DNA of 64,000 nt from Odobenus rosmarus divergens (lineage: Eukaryota; Chordata; Mammalia; Carnivora; Odobenidae), in assembly GCF_000321225.1 (NCBI RefSeq), contig NW_004451405.1, forward strand, positions 80,567 to 144,566, given 5' to 3'. Below, in pieces: positions 11,622-23,786 of the stretch (position 1 is its first letter; each line of letters begins with the position of its first letter). Below the pieces are notes generated by a model. The model saw only the letters and a list, made by a program, of their open reading frames with translations, searched no databases and was not told the origin of the DNA. A program made the translations under genes and the position numbers.

Positions 11622-11807
11622 TCTTTTTTTTTTTTTTAAAGATTTTATTCATTTATTTGAGAGAGAGCAGAAGCAGGGGGGTGGGGCAGAGGGAGAGGGA
11701 GAAGCAGACTCCCCGCCGAGCAGAGAGCCAGACTCAGGACCAGGACCCTGGGACCATGACCTGAGCCGAAGGCAGATGCTTAACCATCTGAGCCACCCAG
11801 GTGCCCC
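11622..11807 (-). mobile_element. CAN-SINE
   Basis: T14 start, a body with GGGGGGTGGGGCAGAGGG, and an end of GCCACCCAGGTGCCCC. It is the downstream member of a head-to-tail pair. Confidence 0.95.
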
Positions 11808-12344
11808 AAAATATAAAAAGATTTTTTTCCCCACGGTTAATATGAATTTTCTAGGAAAGCGGATATTATGTAAATAGGGTGAAAAAATGAATGCTGTTCT
11901 GCTTAGAATTTTACCAAGGACAGTTCATCATTTTGGGAAAATCCTGTCACTCAACAGTGTTACTCCTATGACAAATCAACACATCTGAATATCAGTCTGC
12001 TTTTTTGGCCATGACATTCGAATTAAAGCTACATGTAGGTACAAGCATCTAACTTCTTCATTCTGCCTTCTAATGAAGTCATGTCTGAGCACTTCATTAT
12101 ATTATTTCATTTTATTATCCTATATTTTACGGCTAATGCATTGTATTGCTTTTAAAAACTTGTTCAAAAAATAAAACTTATTTATGTTCATTGAATATAT
12201 TACCTATGCATTTCATCTCAGGATAATAAGGAAGGCATTATAAAATATTTGCTATTAGAAGGGAGTATTGGGCCTAATGGAGTTGAAAGCCATGCTCTAG
12301 GATTATATTTAATGGCAAGAAAATATATTAATAACATAAGGTCA
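11808..12344. other. Unique AT-rich sequence before L1
   Basis: No feature recognised. The left end of the L1 fragment is placed at about 12345. Confidence 0.5.
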
Positions 12345-13900
12345 CCACAAAAGACCCAGAATAGCTAAAGCAATCATGAAAAAGAAAAGCAAAGCTAGAG
12401 GCCTCATTTGGATTTCAAGTTATATTATAAAGGTGTAGTAATCAAAACAATATGGCACAAAAATAGACACATAGATCAATCGAGCAGAATAGAGAGTCCC
12501 AAGATAAACCTATAATTATAAGGTCAATTAATCTTTGACAAAGCAGGAAAGAATAGTGGGAAAAAGACAGTCTCTTCAACAAATGGTGTGGGGAAAACTG
12601 GACAGCAACATGCAAAAGAATGAAATTGAACCACTTTCTTACATCATACACAAAAATAAATTCAAAATGGATTAAAGACCTAAATGTGAGACCTGAATCC
12701 ATAAAAATCCTAGAAGAGAGCAAGGCAGTAACTTCTCTGATGTCAGCTGTAGCAACTTTTTTCTAGATAGGTCCCTTGAGGCAAGGGAAACAAAAGCAAA
12801 AATAAACTATTGGGACTTCATAAAAATAAAAAGCTCTGCACAGCAAAGGAAACAACAAAACTAAAAGGCAACCTACAGAATGGGAGAAGATATTTGCAAA
12901 TGACATATCCGATAAAGGGTTAGTATACAAAATATATAAAGAATTTATACAACTCAACACCCAAAAAACAAATAATCCAATCAAAGAATGGGCAGAAGAC
13001 ATGAACATTTTTCCAAAAAAGACATACAGATGGCCAACGGACACATAAAAAGATGCTTAACATCACTCATCGACAGGAAATGCAAATCAAAACTACAATG
13101 AGATATCACCTCACACATGTCAGAATGGCTAAAATCAACAACACAAGAAACAATAGGTATTGGCAAGGATGTGGAAAAAGGGGAACCCTCATGCACTCTT
13201 GGTGGGTATGCAAACTGGTGCAGACAGTGTGGAAAATAGTATGGAGTTTCCTCAAAAAGTTAAAAAATAGAACTACCCTGTGATCCAGCAATTGCACTAC
13301 TGGATATTTACCCAGATAATTCAAAAACACTAATTTGAAGGGATTTATGCACCCCAGTTTATAGCAGCATTATTTATAATAGCCAAATTATGGAAGCAGT
13401 CCAAGTGTCCATTGACTAATGAATGGATAAGGAAGATGTGGCATATATATTATATATGTATGTATATTTATATAAATATAAATATATATACACATATAAA
13501 TATATGTATACATATATAAATATAAATATATAATGGAATATTAGTCAGCCATGTAAAAAAATGAAATCTTCCCATTTACAATACATGGATGGGTCTAGAG
13601 AGTATCATGCTAAGAGAAATAAGTCAGTCAGAAAAAGACAAATGCCGTATGATTTCACTGATACAGAATTTAAGAAACAAAACAAATGAGCAAATAGAAA
13701 AAAAAAGAGAGAGACAAACCAAGAAACAGACTTTTAATTACCAGAGGGGAGTTGGGTGGGGGGGAATGGTTAAATAGGTGATGGGGATTAAGGAGCACAC
13801 TTGTTGTGATGAGCACTAGGTGATGTACGGAATTGTTGAATCACTATATTGTACATCTGAAACTAATATAACACTATGTTAACTGGAATTAAAAAGACTC
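12345..13900 (+). mobile_element. LINE-1 fragment, 3' end, sense
   Basis: A 5'-truncated L1 covering the end of ORF2 and the 3'UTR. The frame at 13053-13283 shows the ORF2 C-terminal cysteine-rich region ([19 protein letters not shown], then [10 protein letters not shown]). The 3'UTR has the carnivore L1 end ATGAGCACTAGGTGATGTA and AACTGGAATTAAAA. The frame is broken upstream and no reverse transcriptase domain remains, so it is inactive. An AT-rich expansion interrupts it at 13444-13535, and a SINE sits on its tail. Confidence 0.93.
13444..13535 (+). repeat. AT-rich (TA/TAAA)n tract inside L1
   Basis: Nearly pure A/T with TATA and ATATAAATAT units, partly self-complementary. It interrupts the L1 3' part between segments that match the usual L1 order, so it is an expansion within the element. 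Confidence 0.85.
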
Positions 13901-13905
13901 TTAAA

Positions 13906-14098
13906 GGGGCGCCTGGATGGCTCAGTTGGTTAAACGACTGCCTTCGGCTCAGGTGATCCTGGAGTCCCGGGATTGAGTCCCACATCGGGCTCCCTGCTGA
14001 GCAGGGAGTCTGCTTCTCCCTCTGACCCTCCCCACCTCATGCTCTCTCTCTCTCTTTCATTCCCTCTCTCAAATAAATAAATAAAATTAAAAAAAAAT
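13906..14098 (+). mobile_element. CAN-SINE, subfamily A, in L1 tail
   Basis: Inserted at the A-rich 3' end of the L1 just upstream. AAAAAGACTCTTAAA is duplicated at 13891 and about 14099. Confidence 0.96.
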
Positions 14099-14369
14099 AA
14101 AAAGACTCTTAAAAAAATAACACAGGATCAAGTGAAAAAAGAAAATTTCAAAGCATTACCTATGGCTTGATCCCATTTTTATAAACAAACAAAACCCTCA
14201 AGAACTCACACTCCTTTCCCTATGGTAACTTATGGAATCACAGTAACCCAACTGAAGAGGCCTCTTATGTGTTCTATAGTTTGGTAGCATTTTGATCAAA
14301 TAATTTGTGTGCTTTATTTTAATTAGAGAATTATAGAAATGTATTATTTAGGTTCCCAGGAATCACATG

Positions 14370-14500
14370 GGAAACAAAATATGGGTTCTAATTTTGGCTT
14401 TATTATTTAAGCCAAGTCATTTAATTTTTATAAGTGTGTTTCTTTATCTGAAAAACTTAAGGCCTAGGGATACATTATCAATAACAAGAATTCCAGCTTT
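14370..14500 (+). mobile_element. MIR remnant (weak)
   Basis: GGGTTCTAATTTTGGCTTTA, then AAGCCAAGTCATTTAATTTT and a TTTATCTGAAAA segment follow MIR order but are well diverged. Confidence 0.5.
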
Positions 14501-14663
14501 CTGGTGCTATAATTATAAGCATTTCCCCAAGTATGGTGCATGGAACAATGATACAATAGGACATTTATGGGTCTTAAGTAAATAGAGTTCTGTCATCAAT
14601 ATATTTGAGAAAGCACTGGTTTAAATGAAGTTAGACATGTTTCCTTAGGTAAGACTTTTCACT

Positions 14664-14853
14664 TTTTTTTAAGTTTTATTTATTTATTTGATAGAGACAC
14701 AGTGAGAGAGGGAATACAAGCAGGGGGAGTGGGAGAGGGAGAAGTAGGCTTCCTGCTGATCAGGGAGCCCGATGCGGGGCTCGATCCCAGGACTCTGGGA
14801 TCAAGACCCGAGAAGAAGGCAGACGCTTAACGACTGAGCCACCCAGGTGCCCC
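14664..14853 (-). mobile_element. CAN-SINE, subfamily C
   Basis: The reverse complement of the full element, ending CACCCAGGTGCCCC. Flanked by GACTTTTCACTTTTTTTT and GACTTTTCACTATTTTTTT. Confidence 0.96.
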
Positions 14854-15241
14854 GACTTTTCACTATTTTTTTGTTCAGCTTAAGGGTATTGTGAGTTTTC
14901 AAGAGAAGTACAGTTGTAGCATTTCCTGTACATAATTTGCTACAGATTTTCCCCTTTCCCTAAACCCTGAGAATTTCATGGAAGTAGTATTCTATATAGC
15001 AGGTGTTGGAATATACTAATTTAAGGCAATGCACATTTTAGAAAAGTTTTTATTTTCAAAGTACTGAGTCCCTATGGTTAATTTTCAGGCATTGTAATAA
15101 GCAATGAGGGAAGTTGTTTTGTGTAGTGATTCTCTTAAATCACATCATATGTTGGAATCCTAACTTGCAAGTTTAGGCTGACAGAAAGAAGAAACTGAAA
15201 AAATTAACAAAAGAACACAAATTAAAAAAAACAACAACACA
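14854..15241. other. Unique sequence, nothing identified
   Basis: No repeat or gene seen. Confidence 0.5.
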
Positions 15242-15416
15242 GGGGCGCCTAGGTGGCTCAGTCAGTTGACTGTCCAACTCTTGATTTTGGTTTGGGTCGT
15301 GATCTCAGGGTCTTGGGATTGAGCTCCGTGTTGGGTTCTGCACTTGTCCTCCTCCCTCTGCTCCTCCCCCTACTCACGCTCTCTCTCCCTTTCAAATAAA
15401 TAAAATCTTAAAAAAA
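15242..15416 (+). mobile_element. Older CAN-SINE
   Basis: Older-type body (GACTGTCCAACTCTTGATTT). Flanked by AAAAGAACACAAATTAAA on both sides (15209 and 15413). Confidence 0.94.
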
Positions 15417-15761
15417 GAACACAAATTAAAATGTGTGATGAGCGTGAATCATTTTAGAACAAGAGAGTGAAATAGAAGCTCTTTTCACACTAAAAGACTG
15501 TTCTATTTCATAAAATCAGTCCAAAAAAACAGGTTTGGCTGGTCTATTCAGTTTAAAATATTGTATCTAAAATTTTTTATAGAAAAATAATACAATGTAG
15601 ATATGGAGCACAGTGTAGGTATGCACAGAATATAATATTATGGATGGAAAACAAATAGGAAAAAAATTAGATGATTTGAAATATTAGATATACTGTGCTT
15701 TCCTGGTTATTTGGGGGATTGGGCCACCAGTATAGACAAACTAAATAAAAAAGTGGAGTGT
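15417..15761. other. Unique AT-rich sequence, nothing identified
   Basis: No repeat or gene seen between two SINEs. Confidence 0.5.
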
Positions 15762-15943
15762 GGGCGCCTGGGTGGCTCAGATGGTTAAGCGTCTGCCTTC
15801 GGCTCAGGTCATGATCCCAGGGTTCTGGGATCGAGTCCCGCATCGGGCTCCCTGCTCCTTGGGAGCCTGCTTCTCCCTCTGCTTCTCTCTCTCTCTCTCC
15901 CTCTGTCTCTCATGTATAAATAAATAAAATCTTTAAAAAAAAA
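15762..15943 (+). mobile_element. CAN-SINE, subfamily B
   Basis: Full-length with the GCTCCTTGGGAGCCTGC body and a CATGTATAAATAAATAAAAT tail. Flanked by AAAAGTGGAGTGT and AAAATAGAGTGTA. Confidence 0.96.
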
Positions 15944-16140
15944 TAGAGTGTAATTCTGGAAAGAACACAAATAACAAAATTATCTCTGTTGCAGAAAATA
16001 GCATGATCTCTTTAATGATTATTTTAAAGGTCAACTGGTAGAAGTTTGCCAAAATTGTTTTGTGTGGGTGTATCAGCAGTTGGTATTAGTTAAAAAAGAA
16101 AAAAACAACCCAAACCAAAAATCTATTGTTTAGCATTTTT

Positions 16141-16328
16141 TAAAAAAATATTTTATTTATTTATTTGACAGAGAGACAGAGAGAGGGAACACAAGCAGAG
16201 GGAGTGGGAGAGGGAGAAGCAGGCTTCCCACTGAACAGAGAGCCAGATGCGGGGCTTGATTCCATGACTCTGGGATCATGACCTGAGCCGAAGGCAGACG
16301 CTTAACGACTGAGCCACCCAGGTGCCCC
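16141..16328 (-). mobile_element. CAN-SINE, subfamily C
   Basis: Full-length reverse complement. TGTTTAGCATTT is duplicated on both sides. Confidence 0.96.
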
Positions 16329-16580
16329 TGTTTAGCATTTAAAGAGTTATTCTAGATTACATAAATGTTAAATTTCAAAATGTAAATTATTTAATGTGTG
16401 GAATATCTGATGCAAAATTTTAACATCTAGTTTATTTGCTCTGCCATACAATGTACTTCTGGGCCACAGTTTCCCACAGGAGAAGGTATATCAAAACTAA
16501 TTTTAATAATATACAAAGTAAAACTTAATCATGAAGGTAAGTCTACCATCCAAATAAAAACAAAACAAAACAGTCAGATA

Positions 16581-16779
16581 GGGCGCCTGGGTGGCTCAGT
16601 TGGTTAAGCGACTGCCTTCGCCTCAGGTCATGATCCTGGAGTCCCAGGATCGAGTCCCACATCGGGCTCCCTGCTCAGCAGGGAGTCTGCTTCTCCCTCT
16701 GACCCTCTCCCCTCTCATGCTCTCTCTCTATCTCATTCTCTCTCTCAAATAAATAAATAAAATCTTTAAAAAAAAAAAA
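16581..16779 (+). mobile_element. CAN-SINE, subfamily A
   Basis: Full-length with an A12 tail. AGTCAGATA is duplicated on both sides. Confidence 0.96.
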
Positions 16780-17164
16780 GTCAGATAATGGATTCTAAAA
16801 CCAAATTAATGATTTACTAATATAAAATTCTTAAGGATAAAAGCAATACTGAACTCTACATTTTACCAGTTATTAAGTCTCTACCTCACAAGTCATTAAG
16901 CTACATTTCTGGGTGGGTGAAGGGAATGTCATCACTCTAATCCAGGGTCCACATCAGTATTATTTATTGTGAGTCAAACAGATAGTATGTGTCTTCTGAT
17001 GAGAGGCAATATGGTATTCAGAACGTACCTATTAAGTATTCTAGCCAGAAATACTTACTTTGAATCCATTAAAACCTTACATATAACAGCCAATTTACAA
17101 AAAAACACAGGGGACAGTGGAATAAACCAAATGATAACACAAGGAAGAAATTAGACAAATCATA
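16780..17164. other. Unique sequence, nothing identified
   Basis: Only a 61-codon chance frame. Confidence 0.5.
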
Positions 17165-17580
17165 AAGTGTGACATTCTCCAGGATAATTGTCCCAGTTCC
17201 TTCAAGTCAAGGTCATAAAAAAGGGACAGTACTAGATAAAGAGAGACTTAGCCATATTAACTCGATGTAATGTGTGGTTCTGGATTGGAGACTAGTTTGG
17301 ACACACCAGCTCTAAAGGACATTTTTGTGTCATTAGGGAATTTTTAGACTATATTCTATGTGTTAGATAAAAGAAATACTTACTGAAATAGGTGGACATC
17401 ATTGGCTGATAAAAGCAGGCTACAAAACAGCATACACAGTATGAGTTGATTTAGTTTAAAAATATAGAAAGAGAACCAGGAAGACATACATCACTAAGGT
17501 GTTAAATGTAGTGGAAATGTAACATTTTTATTTTTGTTTGTCTATATTTTCTACAATGCAATTCATTAATAAAGGGCTAT
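17165..17580 (+). mobile_element. Old LINE-1-type 3'UTR remnant, sense
   Basis: Resembles the L1M-type 3'UTR: a CATTCTCCAGGATAATTGTC segment, a block around GATGTAATGTGTGGTTCTGG, and an end in TTTTCTACAATGCAATTCAT. Diverged; the family assignment is tentative. Confidence 0.5.
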
Positions 17581-18561
17581 TAACAACAACAAAATATATG
17601 GCCCTCAAGGAAATGAGTTTCCCAATGACTTACCAGACTGTATATTAGGAAGGGAATTTGACAAAAGCTAAGTTTTTCTGGGTCTCAATTCTACAAGTGA
17701 ATGCTGGACTTCTAGTCTCATGTAAATGTTTCTGTCCCACCCCATTCCTATCCCCTATTCTTCTATCAGTCAAATACTTCTGAGAGCCTTTCACAATTTA
17801 AGAGTAAATTCTTCTTGTCTCCTAAAGACACAAAGAGAAAAGGATTAGGCTTCTTTCCCCACTTTAGGAAATGATGGAGGGAATCATTTTTCTGTTGGGC
17901 CCCTTCCTCACTGGTGTCCTGAGAACACAGGAGTGGCAAACCTGATGGGCTAGAGCTTGACATTCACTAGAGCACAGTTTACTGGTGGTAGGGCTGCTGG
18001 GTCTAAAGTGCAACTCTGCACTTGCAGTTTTGTTTTGTTTTTTTTTTTAATATCAGAGGGAGGAGATCAGGTTTCTAGCTCTGATGTGCTAGCTGGACAT
18101 CTGGGCAGAGCCTCCTCAGCAACACACACCCTGAGGACATGACCTGTTAACCCTCTGTGTTTTACCTGTAGCTGCCTGTCCACCATTCTCTCTCTTGCTG
18201 TTCCAGCTTCTCATGTACAATGGGGTAAGTCAGCCAACCAGCCATCTTCCTTTCTGTGGGAAGAAACTTTGGTCTCAGACCAATAGTGTAGTTAGTACAA
18301 CAATCTCTAAAGCATAATAGGGGACATATTTTTAGAGGCTATACTAAATGTACTTTGTTGACAGGAAAAATCCCAGAAAAGTGTAACTGGTTTCTAAAAG
18401 AAATATAAAAATGCTTCATAGACATTTCATAGAAATTTTAGAGCACATGAAGTATCCATTCCTCACAACACTTTAGGAAAATTACGGTACTATGCACGCT
18501 TTCAGAATAACATGCCAGGTAGCATAATCTTGATAAAATGTACCTGTTTTTCTACTCTTTT
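17581..18561. other. Unique sequence, nothing identified
   Basis: Overlapping short frames on both strands and a T-rich tract (18028-18050). No exon signals that I trust. Confidence 0.5.
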
Positions 18562-18670
18562 TTTTTAAATTTAATTTAATTTTATTCTGTTATGTTAATC
18601 ACCATGCATTACATTATTAGTTTTTGATGTAGTGTTCCATGATTGTTTCTTAATGCACTCCTACTTCCCT
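18562..18670 (-). mobile_element. LINE-1 3' tip, antisense
   Basis: T/A-rich start, then TATGTTAATCACCATGCATT and GATGTAGTGTTCCATGATTG, the extreme 3' end of a carnivore L1. Strongly 5'-truncated. Confidence 0.75.
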
Positions 18671-18710
18671 ATTGAATATTCTGATATTTTAATTAAAAAG
18701 CATATAATCA

Positions 18711-18930
18711 GGGGCGCCTGGGTGGCTCAGTTGGTTAAGCGACTGCCTTTGGCTCAGGTCATGATCCTGGAGTCCCAGGATCGAGTCCCACGTCGGGCTC
18801 CCTGCTCGGCAGGGAGTCTGCTTCTCCCTCTGACACTCTTCCCTCTTGTGCTCTCTATCTCTCATTCTCTCTCTCTCAAATAAATAAATAAAATCTTAAA
18901 AAAAAAAATAAATAAATAAATAAATAAAAA
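18711..18930 (+). mobile_element. CAN-SINE, subfamily A
   Basis: Full-length with a tail expanded to (AAAT)n. AAAAAGCATATAATCA is duplicated at 18695 and 18926. Confidence 0.97.
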
Positions 18931-19629
18931 GCATATAATCAAAACAAATAAATCCAGAGGTTGAACATCTACATTCTCTTAGAAATTTGGAATTTCATAG
19001 AAATTTTTTATCTGAAAAATCACCCCTTAAGCACAATATACTAAAAATCACCCCTATAGCAACTGACTATAACTTTATTAACAGATTCACATATCAGTGT
19101 GGGGCCTGGATTGACATTATATAATCTATGATTTCAATCTCTAGCTCATGCTTGGTACACAGAATTGAAGGTTGCCCTGAAAAACGAGAACAAGAAAAAC
19201 AAAAAAGCAAATCCTCCTCATCGCAGTTAGCATGAGAACACAGTGACATTTGGTATTTTTGGTAAAGCAGTTATATGGGTCAACCCATGCATTAGCATAT
19301 AATTTCTTCTATCCACCAAAAGAGTTGATCAGGTAAAAATATTAACTTAATTGATCAGACAATTACAAATTCTGCACTATCAAAGGAAACAAGTAAGGAA
19401 GAAAAAGGTGAGGTTAGGTGGGTAGGTTTGTTCTGGGGAACTGATTAGGGTGTGTTACCAGAAAACAAGGCATTATAGCTCATAAAGAAGAAATTCCTTG
19501 CAGGAAGAGAGCAAAAAGAGACATAACTTCCTTTAACCATTTATTTGTCTTTGTTTAATAACATAATTATATGACATAATAATATATAGCATTTTAAAAT
19601 TATTTAGTATTTTTCATAATATTTACACT
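18931..19629. other. Unique sequence, nothing identified
   Basis: No repeat family or frame of interest. Confidence 0.5.
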
Positions 19630-19800
19630 TGGTATCTTCACCATTAGGTTGTTCAGGGTATGTAATGTCTTGATTTTACTCCACTGTTTTTGATAGATAA
19701 AGAAGCTGGGAAATGACAATTCTGGCAAATTGCCAAAAGTAGCGAAAGTATTTAATGACACAATTGGAAGTAGAACACATCACTCCTGTCTCCTACCTCA
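19630..19800 (-). mobile_element. MIR remnant (weak)
   Basis: TTTTACTCCACTGTTTTTGA, then GAAGCTGGGAAATG and a GTAGAACACATCACTCCTG end resemble the minus-strand MIR. Confidence 0.45.
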
Positions 19801-20104
19801 GTGTAAACAGATGTGTGTATTTCCACAATTTTTCAGGCTCTGGTTACCTGGAGATTTCTGGTGAAGAAATTTCTTGAAGTAAACACATGCTTTAAGTATT
19901 TTCTACTTGTGATTATGTCTTTTAATTATGTCAATGTGTTTTTTTAAATGTGTTTTGTTTTCACGATTTTTACTTCTCATAAAATCTAATGGAAGAAAGT
20001 ATATTAACTGCTCCTTGAAGGTATCTTTGAAAAATTCACATTATGACTCAAAATGATATAACTCAGCACAAGCCTATATACTATATTTATTAATTTAGTC
20101 AAGA

Positions 20105-20290
20105 AACATTGAGTGTCTGACAACAGTTATTATTTCACTTGTTTTCATGCCAACCTTGCAAGTACATATTATACTTATGTTTCAGATGAAGTTAAGCAAT
20201 TTGTCTGGTATAGTGAGAGGCAGAGCCAGAATTTGTATCCTATCTTGACTCAAATCTGTTTTACTCCAAAAGCCATAGGATTTTTACTAT
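20105..20290 (-). mobile_element. MIR remnant
   Basis: TATGTTTCAGATGAAGTTAA, then GAGGCAGAGCCAGAATTTGT and a CTGTTTTACTCC end match minus-strand MIR. Confidence 0.7.
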
Positions 20291-20399
20291 ACCAAATAAA
20301 ACGTCAGAGTCCCTTGTCTCAAAGTGCTGTGGGTATTCAGATGGGGAGGGAGATACTTGTGGTTGTGGTGGGTACATCGAGTAAAACTTTACAAAAGAA

Positions 20400-20650
20400 G
20401 GAGCATTGGAACTGATGTTTGAAAGATGTACTTTGTTTTGATTATGTGGAGATAGGCTAAGAAGTGGAAGCCAAGAACAATGCCAAACAAAGGTACAGAG
20501 TGGGAGTCAGGGCACATGCAGGGAACAAGTTTGGATGGAATTTAGGGTGCGTGAAGGAAATATGTGCTGAGTTTGGAAAGGTGTCTGAATCCAGGTTCTA
20601 AAGATCCTTTAACAAAAGGCAGTGGGGAGCCTTTACTAATTACCATTGGC
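20400..20650 (+). mobile_element. Second partial copy of ancient repeat
   Basis: GGAACTGATGTTTGAAAGAT, then GCACATGCAGGGAACAAGTT and GGCAGTGGGGAGCC keep the same order as the 22.4 kb repeat's left half. Diverged. Confidence 0.45.
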
Positions 20651-21084
20651 TTAGACATATGGGTATGAATACAAAACCCACAGCCCTAAAACTTTAATGG
20701 TAGCAGGGTGAGGAGTATCATCCTCTTCCTAAGGGGACATTTTTCTTTTTTAATTTATAAAGGGTAAGAGAATCCTTCTACTTGACAAGTCAGAATTTAT
20801 AGAGCGTTCAGTGTACCAAAAATAAACTCTACTGACCTTTTAGATAGAGATCGATTGATTATTGGTTTCAAAAAACAGACCATGAAAATTTTATTGAAAG
20901 TGTCTTGCTTTAATTTAGATAAACATAACTTTAAGTTTGCTTTGTTAGAGTTTAAACTCTTAGTTATGAAACTCAGTACAATGCCTTAACTGTATTTCTT
21001 TGGACTCATCAACCATCCAATATTGAAATGATGGATTATATGTATGCTACACCTATCCTGAAGCTTCCCAGTGTATTTATTTAT
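20651..21084. other. Unique sequence, nothing identified
   Basis: No repeat or gene seen. Confidence 0.5.
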
Positions 21085-21620
21085 GGTGGCAGTACGGTTA
21101 ACTGAAACACTCTTTCCCAGCTTCCCTTTCAGCTAGTTGTGTCCTGTCATTAAGTTTGGGCCAATGAAATGCAAGGAAATAGGCCTTCCAGGAAAGTGCC
21201 CAGATATGGGGGTAATTTTTGCCCTTCTAGGAGAATGGGTGGGATAGCTGGAATCCCAATGGCCATATCTCAGATAACCTCTTTCGTGCCTTTGAACAGA
21301 ATAGAAAGAAACACCGTTCCTTGCAGATGAATTCGAAAAAAGTTCCTCTTCTGGGCAGCTGCATTACCTTGTGGTATATAGATCCCACTCACCTCTTGGT
21401 CAGGTGCCTTTGCAGTAAATGAAGTGCACAGCCATATGAGGTGGCCCTGACAGCTGTATTGGATGCTGAGGCAGGAAACGGAGCCATGTTTTAAGGATAG
21501 CAGGGAGGAGACAAATCCCTGCTGAACATGGATGTGCCATTTCAGCCCTGAATCGACTACTCCCATACTTCCTTTATGTGAGAGCAAAATAAAATTTATT
21601 TTAAGTTACTGTTATTTCTT
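21085..21620 (+). mobile_element. Ancient repeat, class uncertain
   Basis: The left end (CCCAGCTTCCCTTTCAGCTA, GGGCCAATGAAATGCAAGGA) and right end (CTTTATGTGAGAGCAAAATA) match a common mammalian repeat, LTR-like or similar. The centre (21270-21450) is less familiar. Confidence 0.5.
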
Positions 21621-21808
21621 GGGCGCCTGGGTGGCTCAGTTGGTTAAGCAACTGCCTTTGGCTCAGGTCATGATCCTGGAGTCCCTGGATCGAGTCCCGC
21701 ATCGGGCTCCCTGCTCGGCAGGGAGTCTGCTTCTCCCTCTGACCCTCCCCCCATCTCATGTGCTTTCTCTCTGTCAAATAAATAAAGAAAATCTTAAAAA
21801 AAAAAAAA
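21621..21808 (+). mobile_element. CAN-SINE, subfamily A
   Basis: Full-length, with AAGTTACTGTTATTTCT duplicated on both sides. It sits at the right end of an older repeat. Confidence 0.97.
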
Positions 21809-21884
21809 GTTACTGTTATTTCTGATTTCTTGCATAGCAGCTAATTGTTAGTAAATTAAGACCAAATGGTTTGGTTTAAGAAGT

Positions 21885-22030
21885 GCTACCAGTAATTAAT
21901 TAATTATACAGATGTTTCTTGAGCATTATGTATCACTCTGTGATGTGCTAGGAATAAAAACAGGACTTAAAAATCTAGGCTGTGAAAGACAGATGCATAC
22001 TTACATAGATAATTACAGTATACCATGACA
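21885..22030 (-). mobile_element. L2/MIR-like fragment
   Basis: ATGTTTCTTGAGCATTATGT, then CTCTGTGATGTGCTAGGAAT is the same repeat type as at 9640. It ends near the local duplication. Confidence 0.45.
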
Positions 22031-22162
22031 TGGTTGCTCAGTTCGCATTTTGCACATAGACATCTGGTCAAAAAGTGAGTGCGGGCTGGGCTCTGATAGA
22101 CTGCATTCATGCAGACAGGGAATCTTTTCTAGTTCATCTCCACAAATGAGATGTCTCTTTAT

Positions 22163-22347
22163 AAAGACTATGATTCAACCAAGAATAATGCCTTAGTTCA
22201 GTGATTTCCAAATTTATTTAGCAACAGTTAGCCTTCTTTGAAAGAACCCTCACGCAGAAACAATGTGTTAGTCCGTATGTTTTGGTTGTAGAGGTCTAGC
22301 TCAAATTAATTTAGATGTAGAAGAGAATTTACTAGTTAATTTAACCA
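22163..22347 (+). repeat. Local duplication, copy 1
   Basis: From GACTATGATTCAACCAAGAA to TTAATTTAACC this block is repeated, with about 10% changes by eye, at 23787-24195 once the SINE there is removed. Both copies keep the same order of shorter phrases (TTAGCCTTCTTTGAAAGAAC, TGTTTTGGTTGT). Confidence 0.85.
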
Positions 22348-22419
22348 CATACATTGTAATCAAAGTGGGCACAGTGTGCTAAGGAAATACACAGTAGGGC
22401 TTTTAAAGATGGCTCCACA

Positions 22420-23400
22420 AAGGAAGTGATGCTTGAGCTAAAGCTTAAAACATGATTTCAAGAGGAGGACAAAAATGGGAAAGGGCATACCATGCTGAGT
22501 AAGTACCTTGTGCAAAAACATCTAAAAGAGCATGTCCTGCTTTGGAAATAAGTGGTTCATTAAAAGCAGGGGTGAGAGAGAGAGAGGCTGATAGTTAATG
22601 GCTTCAGGTGGTGGTGGTAAGGGAGAGGCAGATCATTAAGGGCCTACATATATGCTTGTGAAATTGGCTTTTCGTTTATAGATTATGGGAAGTCACTGAA
22701 AGATTTTAAAGAGCAGAGTAAAATGAATAGAATATGTATTAGAAGGATGTTGGGATTATACTTAGTAGGGATGCCTTAATAGATAAAACTCAGGCAAGAG
22801 GAGACAGGCTGACTTAAGACATTAGCAGTTCACTGGGATGGAGGGAATAGATTAATGAAAGTATTTAGTAGGTCAAATTGGTAGATTGTGGTGATGATGG
22901 AAGATAAAAGTTAAGGATGATTCCTAGGATTCTGCATTGGGGAACCATTCCTATTAGCATGGTGGTACCATTTTTTTCAAAAGACTATTTATCTACCTAG
23001 AGAAAGAGTGTGCGCAAACAGGGGGAGGGGTAGAGGGAGAGGGAATGGGAGAGAGAACCCCAAGCAGACTCTGCACTGAGAGCAGGAGCCCCACGAGGCG
23101 CTTGATCCCATGAACCTGAGATCAGGACCTGAGCAGAAATCAAGAGTCACTTAACCAACTGAGCCACCTAGGTGCCCCATGGTGGTACCATTTTTAATGA
23201 GAGAGGGTTCCACAAGGCCAGAAATAGATGTTGGGAGGAAAGACAATGAGCTCAGTTTTAAGCATACTGATCTTGAAATATGTACAGACTGTTCAGGTGG
23301 AGATACCCAGGAAGAAATTGACAATGTAGGTCTGAATGTGTGGCGAGAACTCTGGATTGGAAATGTAGATTGGAAATTATAAGCCTAAAGATGGTGTTAA
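22420..23400 (+). mobile_element. Ancient interspersed repeat, family not named
   Basis: A long stretch follows the order of a well-known mammalian dispersed repeat: AGTGATGCTTGAGCTAAAGC, GGGAAGTCACTGAAAGATTT, GTTAAGGATGATTCCTAGGA, then, after the inserted SINE (22977-23177), GATGTTGGGAGGAAAGACAA and CAGGTGGAGATACCCAGGAA. I cannot place it firmly in a class. The 67-codon frame at 23179-23382 lies in it and is not a gene. Confidence 0.6.
22977..23177 (-). mobile_element. Older CAN-SINE inside ancient repeat
   Basis: A diverged reverse-complement copy ending GAGCCACCTAGGTGCCCC. Flanked by CATGGTGGTACCATTTTT on both sides. It interrupts the ancient repeat of 22.42-23.40 kb. Confidence 0.94.
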
Positions 23401-23644
23401 AACCTGTAGCTCTGACCTTAGACTCAAAAGAGTGTGTTTGGGCCCCGTATGAACCACATCTGAGAGGCTTAAAGAGGAAAAGGCATCTATTATGGCCTCC
23501 ATGCAGCCAAATAGCTTCTCACTAAGCAGTCAGTAAGTGAAATTGCCACTGTTGTGATTTATTCTTTTAGATTAAGGTTGTTTCTCTAAGTAATTCCCTC
23601 TTAAAAATATCATTGGGAGGAATTAAACAGGTGACAGGGTAGTG

Positions 23645-23785
23645 TAACAAAGAGAACAACTGAGATCAGTTCCTAACACTGACTTTGCCATTGACTGCCT
23701 GTGTGATGTTTAGCAAGTCACTCTGCCGTAGGTTCCTCATGTGGAATATGAGGAATTAGGACAAGGTGACCTTCAACGTTTGGTA
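23645..23785 (+). mobile_element. MIR remnant
   Basis: ACTTTGCCATTGACTGCCTG, then TTTAGCAAGTCACTCTGC and GTTCCTCATGTGGAATATGA keep the MIR order. It directly adjoins the second copy of the local duplication. Confidence 0.8.
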
Positions 23786-23786
23786 G

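Noticed and set aside
12763..13330. Minus-strand frames of 71-93 codons
   Set aside because: They are antisense shadows of the sense L1 at 12.3-13.9 kb.
21270..21587. 105-codon minus frame as a gene or processed pseudogene
   Set aside because: It lies mostly within an ancient repeat whose ends are recognisable. No known protein family matched.
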